Source of the DNA: Cryobacterium aureum
GTDB taxonomy: Bacteria > Actinomycetota > Actinomycetes > Actinomycetales > Microbacteriaceae
Reading direction: 5' to 3'
Assembly (NCBI RefSeq): GCF_002954245.1
Contig: NZ_PPTG01000009.1
Span: 344,405-408,404, forward strand
DNA length: 64,000 bases
Below are positions 1 to 7,787 of this stretch, one piece after another. Every line of letters starts with the position of its first letter. Positions within the stretch are counted from its first letter, which is position 1. The notes beneath the pieces are model-generated. The model saw only the letters and a program-made list of their open reading frames with translations, had not been told where the DNA came from and searched no databases. A program made the translations under genes and the position numbers.

Positions 1-1
1 T

Positions 2-394
2 TGCGCCGGCGGGTATCAACCGGTGCTGTTTGGCCACAACGGAAAGATCCTGCACCTCGGCACCAGCAACCGCTTCTTCACCGCCCAACAACGCCGAGCA
101 CTCGCCGCCCGAGATGGCGGCTGCGTCATCCCCGGCTGCACCATGCCACCCCATCTCACCCAAGTGCACCACGTCGTCCCGTGGCGCCAGGGCGGCCCCA
201 CCGATATCGACAACGCCGTCCTGCTCTGCAACGCCGGCCATGCCAGCATCGACACCTCCGGCTGGGACATCGACATGAGAGACGGCCGCCCCTGGATCCG
301 CGGACCCCTCATCTTCGACCCCACCCAAACCTGGCGCCCCGCCGCACAAAACCGCGCAGCCACCCCCACCGAAAAACTCAACTGGAACAAGTAA
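2..394 (+). CDS. DUF222/HNH endonuclease-type protein, C-terminal part (5' end outside window)
   Basis: The reading frame is open from base 2 and ends at TAA 392-394, so only the last ~130 residues are here. They contain the HNH nuclease signature: a CxxxGC zinc pair (GGCVIPGC), then VHHVVPW, then a conserved Asn in DIDNAVLLC and a GHASID motif. This arrangement is typical of the DUF222-HNH proteins that occur in many copies in actinobacterial chromosomes. The family has HNH metal-dependent nuclease folds, but its biological role is poorly known and some members sit in mobile 13E12-type repeats. The N-terminal DUF222 region is inferred from the family and is not visible. Confidence 0.85.
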   Translation, partial: CAGGYQPVLFGHNGKILHLGTSNRFFTAQQRRALAARDGGCVIPGCTMPPHLTQVHHVVPWRQGGPTDIDNAVLLCNAGHASIDTSGWDIDMRDGRPWIRGPLIFDPTQTWRPAAQNRAATPTEKLNWNK

Positions 395-574
395 CACCGA
401 CGTAGCGAACCCAGCCGGTTCACCGCAGCCAATTCAGCGCAGCAAGCTCATCGTGGACAGATGAGATTCCAACTCCGCCGGAATGCGCGTCCACTCGGAG
501 ATACCTACTTGTGGCGCTGCCCGATTGAGCATGGGCCCAGTTACCAAACCTGCGCCCAGTTGAGGAGTGGGCCG

Positions 575-1540
575 CTACGACCAGATCCTGGCGGCTTGGA
601 CAGTGTTTGCCCTCCGTGCAGCGAGCGCCTGCTCCATCGTCACGGCCACGAAGTGGGTCTTCGTGCCTGGAGAACAGCGGGCCACCAGGTCCATGTCCGC
701 GGAGATGACCGTAGCGACCATGGCGTAGCCCCCGCCGGACACGGCGTCACGGTGCAGAATGATGGGCTGGGTGCCTCCGGGAATCTGGATGGAGCCGACG
801 GCGTACCCGGCGTCCACGATGTTAGACGGGTCTTGACCGGCACCAAACGGTTGTTCGCGCTCCTTCCATTCGACGCCGGGTCCGCTGTAGCGCAGTCCCA
901 TGCGGTCAGCGACCGGAGTCAGGATCCATTCGCTGTTCAGCAGGCTGTCCAGTCCCGCGTGAGAGAGGAGGTGGTCGTACAGGCCGAGCATGACCCGCAC
1001 AGTCACGTCCTTGGAGAAGGCCGGACGGTCGTCGACTTCAATAGATTGCAGCACGGGCAGGCCGTTGTCGATCGCTGCACCGACCGGAACGAGGTCACCC
1101 GCGGCGAGCGCACGCCCCTCGACTCCACCGATCGCTCCGATCGGATAGGTCGAACGAGAACCGAGCACCTCGGGAACATCGATTCCGCCGTGCACAGCGA
1201 TGAAATACTTCGTTCCACCCTTGATCACCCCGAACTTCAGTTCATCGCCGGCGAGCAGCTCGAGTCGTTCGTATTCGGGTACGAGTTCTCCGTTGACGAA
1301 AACGTCTACCGGCGCACCGGTCACGGCGATGACGGCATCCGACGTGGTTACGAGCTTGGGGCCGATGTAGGTGCACTCGAGCACGGCCTCGCGCGCCGTG
1401 TTGCCGACGAGTCGGTTGGCCAGGGTCGCCGAATACTGATCCATCGATCCACCCTGCGGGATGCCAAACCGGTAGTAGCCAATTCGTCCCTGGTCCTGCA
1501 CGGTGGTGGAGAGGCCGGGTTCGAGAATGTCAAATGCCAT
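575..1540 (-). CDS. pxpC: 5-oxoprolinase subunit C (biotin-dependent carboxyltransferase domain, KipA/PxpC)
   Basis: About 321 residues. The start chosen is the ATG at 1540 (MAFDILEPG), preceded by a GGAGG-like site; a longer upstream reading lacks family-like sequence. The N-terminal LEPGLSTTVQDQGR and the GIPQGGSMD motif are hallmarks of the PxpC/KipA family, which is homologous to the C-terminal carboxyltransferase part of urea amidolyase. PxpC works with PxpB and PxpA to open and hydrolyse 5-oxoproline (pyroglutamate) to glutamate using ATP in the cytosol. The start overlaps the 3' end of pxpB by 11 bp, so the two are translationally coupled in one minus-strand operon. Confidence 0.9.
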   Translation of the reverse strand: MAFDILEPGLSTTVQDQGRIGYYRFGIPQGGSMDQYSATLANRLVGNTAREAVLECTYIGPKLVTTSDAVIAVTGAPVDVFVNGELVPEYERLELLAGDELKFGVIKGGTKYFIAVHGGIDVPEVLGSRSTYPIGAIGGVEGRALAAGDLVPVGAAIDNGLPVLQSIEVDDRPAFSKDVTVRVMLGLYDHLLSHAGLDSLLNSEWILTPVADRMGLRYSGPGVEWKEREQPFGAGQDPSNIVDAGYAVGSIQIPGGTQPIILHRDAVSGGGYAMVATVISADMDLVARCSPGTKTHFVAVTMEQALAARRANTVQAARIWS

Positions 1541-2423
1541 TGAGCGCCTCCAGAAGCGACAGCTTGTAACCGTCTGGGTCGGCCAATGCCTCACCCAGGT
1601 CGAACGCAATTGGTGCCTGGCGATATCGGAACGTTCCGGCGTCGACCTCGGCGCGGATGCGCCGATACTCCGTTTCGTCGATTGGCTTGAATTTCACAAT
1701 ATCCCCCGGTTTAAAGAAAATCATGAAGTCGGAGAAATCGTCCAACGCCTGGGACGGGTCAAAGATCGGAGCGGCCGCGACCCCGAACATCTGGTATCCA
1801 CCGGCACCTTGCACGGAATAAATACAGCTGAAGCAGCCGCCGTATCCCACGGTCAGGGCGGGAGTATCCGTGCGTGGACTCAGGTATTTTGGCACCTCAA
1901 GTTGTTTCTCACGTTCCACCAGCTGAAAGAGAAAGGGCAAGCCGGCGACGAAGCCCACCATTGACACTAGCCAGGGGGATTCGTGGTGGCGCTTGATAAA
2001 TTCCTCGGCGTTGGCCAGGCCGTTGACCTCGGCGGCGTAGTCGAGGTCGTTACCCTCCGGACGCTGGTGGTATCCCTCGCGAAATCGGGCACCCGTTTCA
2101 TTGGTATACGGATCGTTGTACCAAACGGGAATTTCAATGATGCGGGTGTCGAGCACCTTTTCGGTGGATGCTCGCACCTCTTCTTCAAGCGCGCGCACGG
2201 CCCGCTCCAAGTCCTGCCACGGCAGTAGGTCCGGATGGAAGCGCACCAGCAGGGAGGCATTGGCCGGACAGATGTCGACGATGCCAGCCAGTCCGCGAGC
2301 CTCGAGGGCATTGGCGATGCTGTTCGAGATGAAGTTGGCTTCCAGGGACATGCCCTCAGCGATTTCTACGAAGAGAAACTCATCGCCGCCCCAGGTATAT
2401 CGGGCCGTGGTTTGCTGCGTCAT
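1530..2423 (-). CDS. pxpB: 5-oxoprolinase subunit B (KipI/allophanate hydrolase subunit 1 family)
   Basis: 297 residues, starting with ATG at 2423 inside the last codons of the biotin carboxylase gene (ATGA overlap of 4 bp). Family features are the PVWYND segment, the GFVAGLPFLF motif and the C-terminal FFKPGDIVKF. The Pfam family is CT_C_D (KipI). With PxpC it forms the subunit that handles the ATP-dependent step of 5-oxoproline cleavage; in Bacillus the orthologue was first described as the KinA inhibitor KipI. The operon context with pxpA, pxpC and biotin genes supports the metabolic role. The protein is slightly longer than the ~230-residue Bacillus KipI. Confidence 0.92.
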   Translation of the reverse strand: MTQQTTARYTWGGDEFLFVEIAEGMSLEANFISNSIANALEARGLAGIVDICPANASLLVRFHPDLLPWQDLERAVRALEEEVRASTEKVLDTRIIEIPVWYNDPYTNETGARFREGYHQRPEGNDLDYAAEVNGLANAEEFIKRHHESPWLVSMVGFVAGLPFLFQLVEREKQLEVPKYLSPRTDTPALTVGYGGCFSCIYSVQGAGGYQMFGVAAAPIFDPSQALDDFSDFMIFFKPGDIVKFKPIDETEYRRIRAEVDAGTFRYRQAPIAFDLGEALADPDGYKLSLLEALNGI

Positions 2424-3790
2424 TCGGCATCTCCCGTTGAGTCCGGAATCGTTGAGTCCAGCAACGATTCGATGTACTTGGTGTGGTGATTGACCTGCGC
2501 GAAGTCGGTCAGGGCTACGAGGGAACTGAGCAGCCCAATCGTCGACTTGACTCCGTCAATGTGTGCTTCGTTCAAGGCACGCGCTGACCGCGCGATGGCC
2601 AGGTCACGGGTTGGTGCCCAGACAATGATCTTGCCCAGGAGGGAGTCGTAGAAGGGTGCTACCGTCTTGCCGGCGATGAAGCCGAAATCCGACCGCACGC
2701 CGACCCCCCCGGGAAGGTTCATCGTCTTGATCGTGCCTGGGCTCGGCATGAAGTTGTTGTCGGGATCTTCCGCGTTGATGCGGAATTCCAAGGCATGCCC
2801 GAAAAAGTGAACGTCGTCCTGGGTGATGGAGAGCTTCTCCCCCGCGGCAATCCGCAGTTGTTCACGAACCAGATCCATCCCGGTGATGGCTTCGGTAATG
2901 GTGTGTTCAACTTGAATGCGGGTGTTCATCTCGATGAATGCAACTTCGTGACTGGTCGGGTCGTAGAGAAACTCGACGGTGCCCACTCCGACGTAGTGTG
3001 CAATGCGGGCAAGCTCCACGGAGGAGTCGCGCATCCGCTCGCGAACGTGATCGGGCAGCCCGGGAGCCGGGGCTTCCTCGAGAATCTTTTGTTGCCGGCG
3101 TTGCATCGAGCAGTCGCGATCGCCGAGGTGAAGGTAGGTCTCACCATCGCCGAGGATCTGCACCTCGACGTGGCGCGCCCGGGTCACGAACTTCTCGAAG
3201 TACACGTCCGAAGAATTGAAGGCGCCGAGGGCCTCGGCCTGGGCGATGTCGACCGTTCCGCGAAGCTGCGTCGGGTCTTCCACCAAACGGATGCCTCGCC
3301 CCCCGCCTCCCGCAGATGCCTTGACGACGAGCGGGAATCCGATCCTGGCAGCGATGGCGTCGATGTCGTCGCCGGCCTGCAGCGCGGATTCGGTACCGGG
3401 CAGGGTGGGCACACCGGCGTCGATCGCGGCACGGCGCGCTCTCGACTTATCACCCATGAGTTCGATCGATTCCGGAGAAGGCCCTACCCAGGTCAACCCG
3501 GCGGCAATCACCTTGCGCGCGAATTCGGCATTCTCCGAAAGGAATCCGTAGCCGGGGTGCACGGCGTCCGCTCCGCTGTCGAGGGCGGCTTTAAGCACGG
3601 CAGCGTGATTGAGATAGCTCAGTCCGGCCGGAGCAGGACCGACAATGATGACCTCATCAGCAAGGTCGGCCGCGAAGGACGTCTTGTCCGCTTCGCTGAC
3701 GACAGCGACGGTGACGATGCCCATTTCTCGCGCGGTGCGAATGATTCGAACGGCGATTTCGCCGCGATTGGCTATGAGTAGTTTCTGCAT
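2420..3790 (-). CDS. accC: Biotin carboxylase (AccC-type, ATP-grasp)
   Basis: 456 residues, the usual length for a stand-alone biotin carboxylase. The N-terminal domain opens MQKLLIANRGEIAVRIIR; HPGYGFLSENAEFA follows. The ATP-grasp region has the glycine-rich KASAGGGGRGIRL loop, the EKFV and RHVEVQ strands, the GDRDCSMQRRQQK motif and the catalytic EMNTRIQVEHTITE stretch. The enzyme carboxylates the biotin on a carrier protein with ATP and bicarbonate. It lies between the carrier gene and pxpB, so it probably serves this operon rather than bulk fatty acid synthesis. EMNTRIQVEHTITE has I where VQVEHPVTE is usual; catalytic residues look intact. Confidence 0.93.
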   Translation of the reverse strand: MQKLLIANRGEIAVRIIRTAREMGIVTVAVVSEADKTSFAADLADEVIIVGPAPAGLSYLNHAAVLKAALDSGADAVHPGYGFLSENAEFARKVIAAGLTWVGPSPESIELMGDKSRARRAAIDAGVPTLPGTESALQAGDDIDAIAARIGFPLVVKASAGGGGRGIRLVEDPTQLRGTVDIAQAEALGAFNSSDVYFEKFVTRARHVEVQILGDGETYLHLGDRDCSMQRRQQKILEEAPAPGLPDHVRERMRDSSVELARIAHYVGVGTVEFLYDPTSHEVAFIEMNTRIQVEHTITEAITGMDLVREQLRIAAGEKLSITQDDVHFFGHALEFRINAEDPDNNFMPSPGTIKTMNLPGGVGVRSDFGFIAGKTVAPFYDSLLGKIIVWAPTRDLAIARSARALNEAHIDGVKSTIGLLSSLVALTDFAQVNHHTKYIESLLDSTIPDSTGDAE

Positions 3791-3859
3791 TGAGTCTTCC
3801 AGTGAGTCGAGTGAAACGTTGGAAAGGCATGACGGGTGCCCAGGGACACCCTGGATCCA

Positions 3860-4096
3860 TCAGGACGTGATGGCGATCACATCGCCAGGGTTGACGACTC
3901 CAAAGTCGTCAATTTCAAACTTCTCCAGGACGCCGTCAAACTCGGCGCGGACCTCGCTGAACTGCTTCATGATTTCGACGAGGCCGATCGTCTGCCCGGC
4001 CGAGATCATGTCGCCTTCATTCACGTAGGGTTCCTTGCCCGGGCCGGGCTTGCGATAGAAGATGCCGGGAAGGGGGGAGATGATCTGGTGGCTCAT
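3860..4096 (-). CDS. Biotin carboxyl carrier (biotinyl-lipoyl domain) protein
   Basis: 78 residues starting at ATG 4096 (MSHQIISPLPG); a 14-residue upstream extension exists but lacks family sequence. It is a single biotinyl-lipoyl attachment domain. The acceptor lysine is K44 in VEIMKQF, replacing the canonical AMKM with an EIMK form. Related clusters with LamB/YcsF and KipIA genes also carry such short carriers (family knowledge). It probably receives CO2 from the downstream biotin carboxylase. The gene stands alone between pxpA and accC with gaps of about 70 bp on each side. Confidence 0.88.
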   Translation of the reverse strand: MSHQIISPLPGIFYRKPGPGKEPYVNEGDMISAGQTIGLVEIMKQFSEVRAEFDGVLEKFEIDDFGVVNPGDVIAITS

Positions 4097-4165
4097 GAGT
4101 TCACTTTCGTCGGACTGGTCAGCGTGATTCCACGCCATCGGGTGAGTACTGTACGACCTGCGGTG

Positions 4166-4903
4166 CTACCGGCCAAGGGCTTGGCCGACGGCTCGGGCGA
4201 CGGCCGGAGAATTCGGTGCATCGGAGTGAACGCAGATTGTCGAGAAGGGAATGTCGAGAACGGTGTCGTCGGTGGCCAGAACCTTGCCGTCCTGCAACAC
4301 ACGACGTACCCGAGCTGCGGCCTTCTCGGGGTCCGTGTCTTCCGGGCGCCGCAGAATAATGAGGCCGCCCTGCGCGTCGTAGTTGAGATCTACGTACAGC
4401 TCACCGACGAATTCAACGCCGTTGCGTTCTGCCACCGTTTGGTGGGCGCTTCCGGCGAGACCGAAGATCGGCACGCCATACGACTTGGCAACGTTGACCG
4501 CGCCCTGCATGAGTGCCTCGTCCCGCGCGAGCATCCCGAAGAGCGAGCCGTGCGGTTTGATGTGGTTCAGCGGCAGGTCGTACTTGTTCAGGAAACCGAC
4601 CAGCGCGCCCACCTGGTACCGAATGATGGACTCCGCCTCGGAAGGCGTGAGTTTCATCTCGCGGCGCCCAAAACCAACCAAGTCAGGCAATCCCGGGTGA
4701 GCTCCGACGTGCACTCCGTGCTCACTGGCGAGCGCGACGGTGGTCTCCATCGCATCGGGGTCCCCGGCATGAAAGCCACAGGCAACGTTGGCGACGTCGA
4801 TCAGCGCCATCAGCGCCTCGTCGTTGCCGAAGCTGTGGATGCCGAGGGACTCGCCCAGGTCGGAGTTTATTGTGATGTTCGAGTTGCTGTTGCCATCGTC
4901 CAT
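4166..4903 (-). CDS. pxpA: 5-oxoprolinase subunit A (LamB/YcsF family)
   Basis: 245 residues, full length. The conserved N-terminal NSDLGESLG, the VACGFHAGDP and GVHVGAHPGLPD motifs, the LNHIKPHGSL segment and the C-terminal STICVHSD motif are all present; these contain the metal and substrate-binding histidines and aspartates of the YcsF family. The protein is the catalytic subunit that completes 5-oxoproline hydrolysis together with PxpBC. It is the first gene of the minus-strand operon pxpA-carrier-accC-pxpB-pxpC. The 98-bp gap to the divergent PucR-type regulator must contain the operon promoter. Confidence 0.93.
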   Translation of the reverse strand: MDDGNSNSNITINSDLGESLGIHSFGNDEALMALIDVANVACGFHAGDPDAMETTVALASEHGVHVGAHPGLPDLVGFGRREMKLTPSEAESIIRYQVGALVGFLNKYDLPLNHIKPHGSLFGMLARDEALMQGAVNVAKSYGVPIFGLAGSAHQTVAERNGVEFVGELYVDLNYDAQGGLIILRRPEDTDPEKAAARVRRVLQDGKVLATDDTVLDIPFSTICVHSDAPNSPAVARAVGQALGR

Positions 4904-5001
4904 GTCTCCACGCTACGGTGCCACCGGGCACGGGCCCAGTGGGCAGATGCACTAACCTTGCAACAATATTTGTGCAAATCGCCCGAAAAGACAGGATTCG
5001 T

Positions 5002-6468
5002 ATGCGAGTAGTCGATCTGCTCCTGGAGCGTTCACTGCAACTCTTGCTGCAAACCCCCTCATCCGAAACGCGGCTGGCGACCGAACTCAGCGGATGCGCC
5101 CCCACAGAGCTGATGGATCCGACCCCGTTTCTGGATCCCGCTGCACTACTGCTCACGAGTGGGATCGGAATGAATTTCTCCGACGAACGCACCTGGGATG
5201 CATTCGTGGAACGCCTGGTCGACGTGCCCGTTTCAGCGATCGTCTTTGCGACGGGGATGGCTCACCACGTACTCCCGCCCGGACTCATTGCCGCGTGCAC
5301 ACGGCGGGATGTCCCCCTGCTGGAGGTTCCGGCGGCTGTTCCACCGTTGCAGGTGGATCGCTTCATCGAAAGTGTCATGCAAGCCGAGCGACTGGCTGTC
5401 GTCAATCGTGGCTGGACCCTAGCCGACGAGTGCGCTCGCCTCGCCAATCAGGATGCCGAGATCGTCACCCTGTTGGCCACCGTCTACAACGTCGTTCAGT
5501 CGCCACTAGCCGTTTATGACGCCTACGGCACTGTCATCGCTCAGTATCCAGCCCTGGCCACGTGGACGTCCGGAATCCGGACGAAGCCACAAGCCGGCGT
5601 GTTGAACATTCCTCTGCCCATGGGGCTCAACAACCCGTGTCGCCTCGCCATTCGGGAGACGGACAGCGACAACCCCCTAGCCTCCCTCCTCGGCCCGGTC
5701 GCCTCAATTATCGCGTTGCAGCTGAACCGCTCGGTCAGTGTCGATGCCAGCCGCCAGCAGGAGATCAAAAGCTTCGTCCTGGCCTGCGAGTCGTGGGAAG
5801 AGGCAACACACCTCGATGTACGTCGTGCATTTCAGGACATCGGGCTGGATCCGCGGGTCGCGACATCCGTTCTGGTTGCCGATATGAGCGGGGAATTCGC
5901 GTCGACGTCGTGGCAGCTGCGGGTGGCGCTTCACGAGAAGTTTCATACCGTTCGGGTGACCGAATTCACCGATCGACTCGTGGCGTTTGCGCAGAATCCG
6001 CGCGAAGACTTCGACGCCGTTGCCGAGCGCCTGCTGCAGATCCACGATAAGCAACCCCTCGTGCTGACGACCGCGACGTTGAGCCTGTTCGAGCTGCGTC
6101 TGTCAGTGGTGCACTCCCTGCAACTGGTCCGACGCATCGACCGCCCGCACCTCGCTCCCGCGCTGGGTCTCAGCGCGGTGGTCAGCGCGACCGCCGGGCG
6201 CGGAGCGAAAGAAGCGGCTCGTAAGTTACTGGTGCCGCTTCGGGAACACGATTCGAAGCGCGATGGCCCGTTATTGGAGACCCTGCGCACGTATCTCGAC
6301 AACGACGCGCAGCCGTCGAAGACCTGCAACGCCCTGTTCATCCACCGAAACTCGCTCAACTATCGGCTGCGCAAGATTGAGACACTTCTGCTGCTCAACC
6401 TCAATTCGGTCGAGGGTCAGGCCACCTGTCTGTTCGCCCTGCGACTGGTCGATGTCGGAGACCAATAG
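5002..6468 (+). CDS. PucR-family transcriptional regulator
   Basis: 488 residues with the start placed at ATG 5002 (MRVVDLLLER); an upstream in-frame start at 4918 would overlap the promoter region. The N-terminal ~120 residues match the PucR sensory domain (GIGMNFSDERTWDAF, FATGMAHHVLPPGL). The C-terminal end has the PucR-type helix-turn-helix: a short YLDN helix, CNALFIHRNSLNYRLRKIE, then the final helix. PucR proteins control purine, amino acid or 5-oxoproline-type catabolism. Divergent transcription from pxpA suggests that it controls the pxp operon, probably in response to 5-oxoproline or a related compound (inference). Confidence 0.88.
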   Translation: MRVVDLLLERSLQLLLQTPSSETRLATELSGCAPTELMDPTPFLDPAALLLTSGIGMNFSDERTWDAFVERLVDVPVSAIVFATGMAHHVLPPGLIAACTRRDVPLLEVPAAVPPLQVDRFIESVMQAERLAVVNRGWTLADECARLANQDAEIVTLLATVYNVVQSPLAVYDAYGTVIAQYPALATWTSGIRTKPQAGVLNIPLPMGLNNPCRLAIRETDSDNPLASLLGPVASIIALQLNRSVSVDASRQQEIKSFVLACESWEEATHLDVRRAFQDIGLDPRVATSVLVADMSGEFASTSWQLRVALHEKFHTVRVTEFTDRLVAFAQNPREDFDAVAERLLQIHDKQPLVLTTATLSLFELRLSVVHSLQLVRRIDRPHLAPALGLSAVVSATAGRGAKEAARKLLVPLREHDSKRDGPLLETLRTYLDNDAQPSKTCNALFIHRNSLNYRLRKIETLLLLNLNSVEGQATCLFALRLVDVGDQ

Positions 6469-6570
6469 GCCGACGCAGAACAGCGTGGCAGCGCCGAAGC
6501 ACTCTCACGCCGTTCCGTGCGGCCGAATCAGGCGGTGGTGGCGACCAGCGCAGTCTTCGACGTCGTCGTG

Positions 6571-6960
6571 TTCCACAGCCGGCGTACACAGCGGATGCGA
6601 CGACAGCGGTCAGGATCGGACCCCACGTCGCCCCGACCCCGGCGAGGTCCGGCGCAGGCCAGGCCCGCTCAGGCATGATCTTGGACCAAATCTCGAAGTT
6701 ACCGTTCATGTTTTCGTACGGTCCGGAGCAGAAGCCGGTCACGGCGTTCGGCCAGCCCGCGTTGACGACCGTTCCCCCCGGGCGGATGTCGGCGGCGACG
6801 GCCGTCGCCACGACCGGGGCCGATCCGGCCCGGTCGTAGTGAATGCCAGTGGCCCTTGTTCTGGGCGAAAGCGATGACCCCACCGCCCGAGAAGATCGGG
6901 CGGATAAAGCTCACGTCGTTGACGTGGGTTCCGCCTCGATACTGGTCGGTATGTGCATGA
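6571..6960 (-). pseudogene. Hydantoinase B/oxoprolinase (HyuB) remnant
   Basis: Two minus-strand blocks in different frames read as HyuB. The first (about 6960-6842) gives DQYRGGTHVNDVSFIRPIF and AFAQNKGHWH, matching the N-terminal third of the family. The second (about 6847-6571) gives ADIRPGGTVVNAGWPNAVTG, CSGPYENMNGN and a following stretch from a part more than 100 residues further along in intact HyuB. The two are fused with a frameshift, so most of the ~550-residue protein is missing. The product cannot be functional. HyuB acts in ATP-dependent hydantoin/5-oxoproline hydrolysis, so this may be a lost alternative to the adjacent pxp system (inference). Confidence 0.7.
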
Positions 6961-7113
6961 CAACACGGTTCGGTACCGACTGCGAAAGTGCGAGGAATCG
7001 CTCGGCACGTCGATCAGCAGCGCCGCCACCATCGCCAACCTTTTTCTGGCCTTTCAGGACGATGTCCTGGCCTTGCAGGATCAGATTGACTACCAGGCCG
7101 AATAGGTGGGGTT

Positions 7114-7392
7114 TCAGGCGAGTTTTTCAACCTCGACGAATTCGATGGCCCGCGACCCACGATTCTCGACGGTGTGTTCGGCACCGGATGGCCGCGTGTA
7201 GCTCTGCCCGCTACGAATTTCCGCGACGATCTCTGAACCGTCGGCGTTGACGACGTGCATGGTTTCACTGACGAGGGGCACAACCGCATATTCATACTCA
7301 TGAACGTGCATGGGAATGGCATCTCCGGGTTCAATCGTCCACTTGGTCACGCGAAAAATACCATTGTCGATCTGCGTCTCACCGGTGGCCAT
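7114..7392 (-). CDS. Small cupin-domain protein
   Basis: 92 residues forming one cupin barrel. The metal-binding first motif is visible as IPMHVHEYEYAVVP (two His and a Glu), the second as SGAEHTVENRG. Such single-domain cupins are found beside hydantoinase/oxoprolinase genes and may bind or isomerise a small acid, but no substrate can be named from sequence. It lies directly upstream of the decayed hyuB, in the same direction, and probably belonged to its operon. Reading frame and motifs are intact. Confidence 0.8.
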   Translation of the reverse strand: MATGETQIDNGIFRVTKWTIEPGDAIPMHVHEYEYAVVPLVSETMHVVNADGSEIVAEIRSGQSYTRPSGAEHTVENRGSRAIEFVEVEKLA

Positions 7393-7395
7393 GAG

Positions 7396-7490
7396 TTTCC
7401 CTTGCTCTCGGCGTCGAGCAGAAACAGCGTGTTGCCGAGCATCAGGGTGAGGTAGACACGCTGCACACGCCGGGCCGTCGAGTTCACGAC
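7396..7490 (-). pseudogene. Possible MFS transporter fragment
   Basis: A short minus-strand stretch reads VVNSTARRVQRVYLTLMLGN followed directly by TLFLLDAES. Both parts resemble the first transmembrane region of a major facilitator transporter, but the ~10 residues that normally separate them are missing and the frame ends just after. This is a recognition by eye on a very short segment, so confidence is low. If right, it is another truncated gene next to the hyuB remnant. Confidence 0.35.
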
Positions 7491-7787
7491 CCGCTCCGCA
7501 TGCCGTGTGTTCTCACAGAGCAATCATCGACCCTGTTCGAGCGGATGGCTACCCGCACGCCTCAGCCCAGAGGCCAGGTCACTGCCGCGGCACCGGCATC
7601 GCGCCGGGCCGACGCGAACGCGAGGTGCACGAGGCGACCGGCGACGCGCTCACCGCCGAATTTGAGATCGGGAGCCGCGCATCCGGTTTCGATGACCATC
7701 GCACTACGCCCGGTGTCGAGTACGGCCTGACGTTCAACCCCGGCGGCCGGGACCACACCGGGTTCGGCCGCCGCGCTTGCCGGCAAG
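7491..7787. other. Region without a convincing gene
   Basis: Both strands carry short open frames, but none shows a ribosome binding site, a recognisable motif or consistent codon usage. Given the decayed genes on its left it may be further unidentifiable debris. The end of the large Ig-repeat gene begins at 7788. Confidence 0.4.

Noticed and set aside
461-3781. Long plus-strand open frames opposite pxpC, pxpB and the biotin carboxylase
   Set aside because: They mirror the codons of well-recognised minus-strand genes, have no family motifs and no ribosome sites; GC-rich codon bias creates them.
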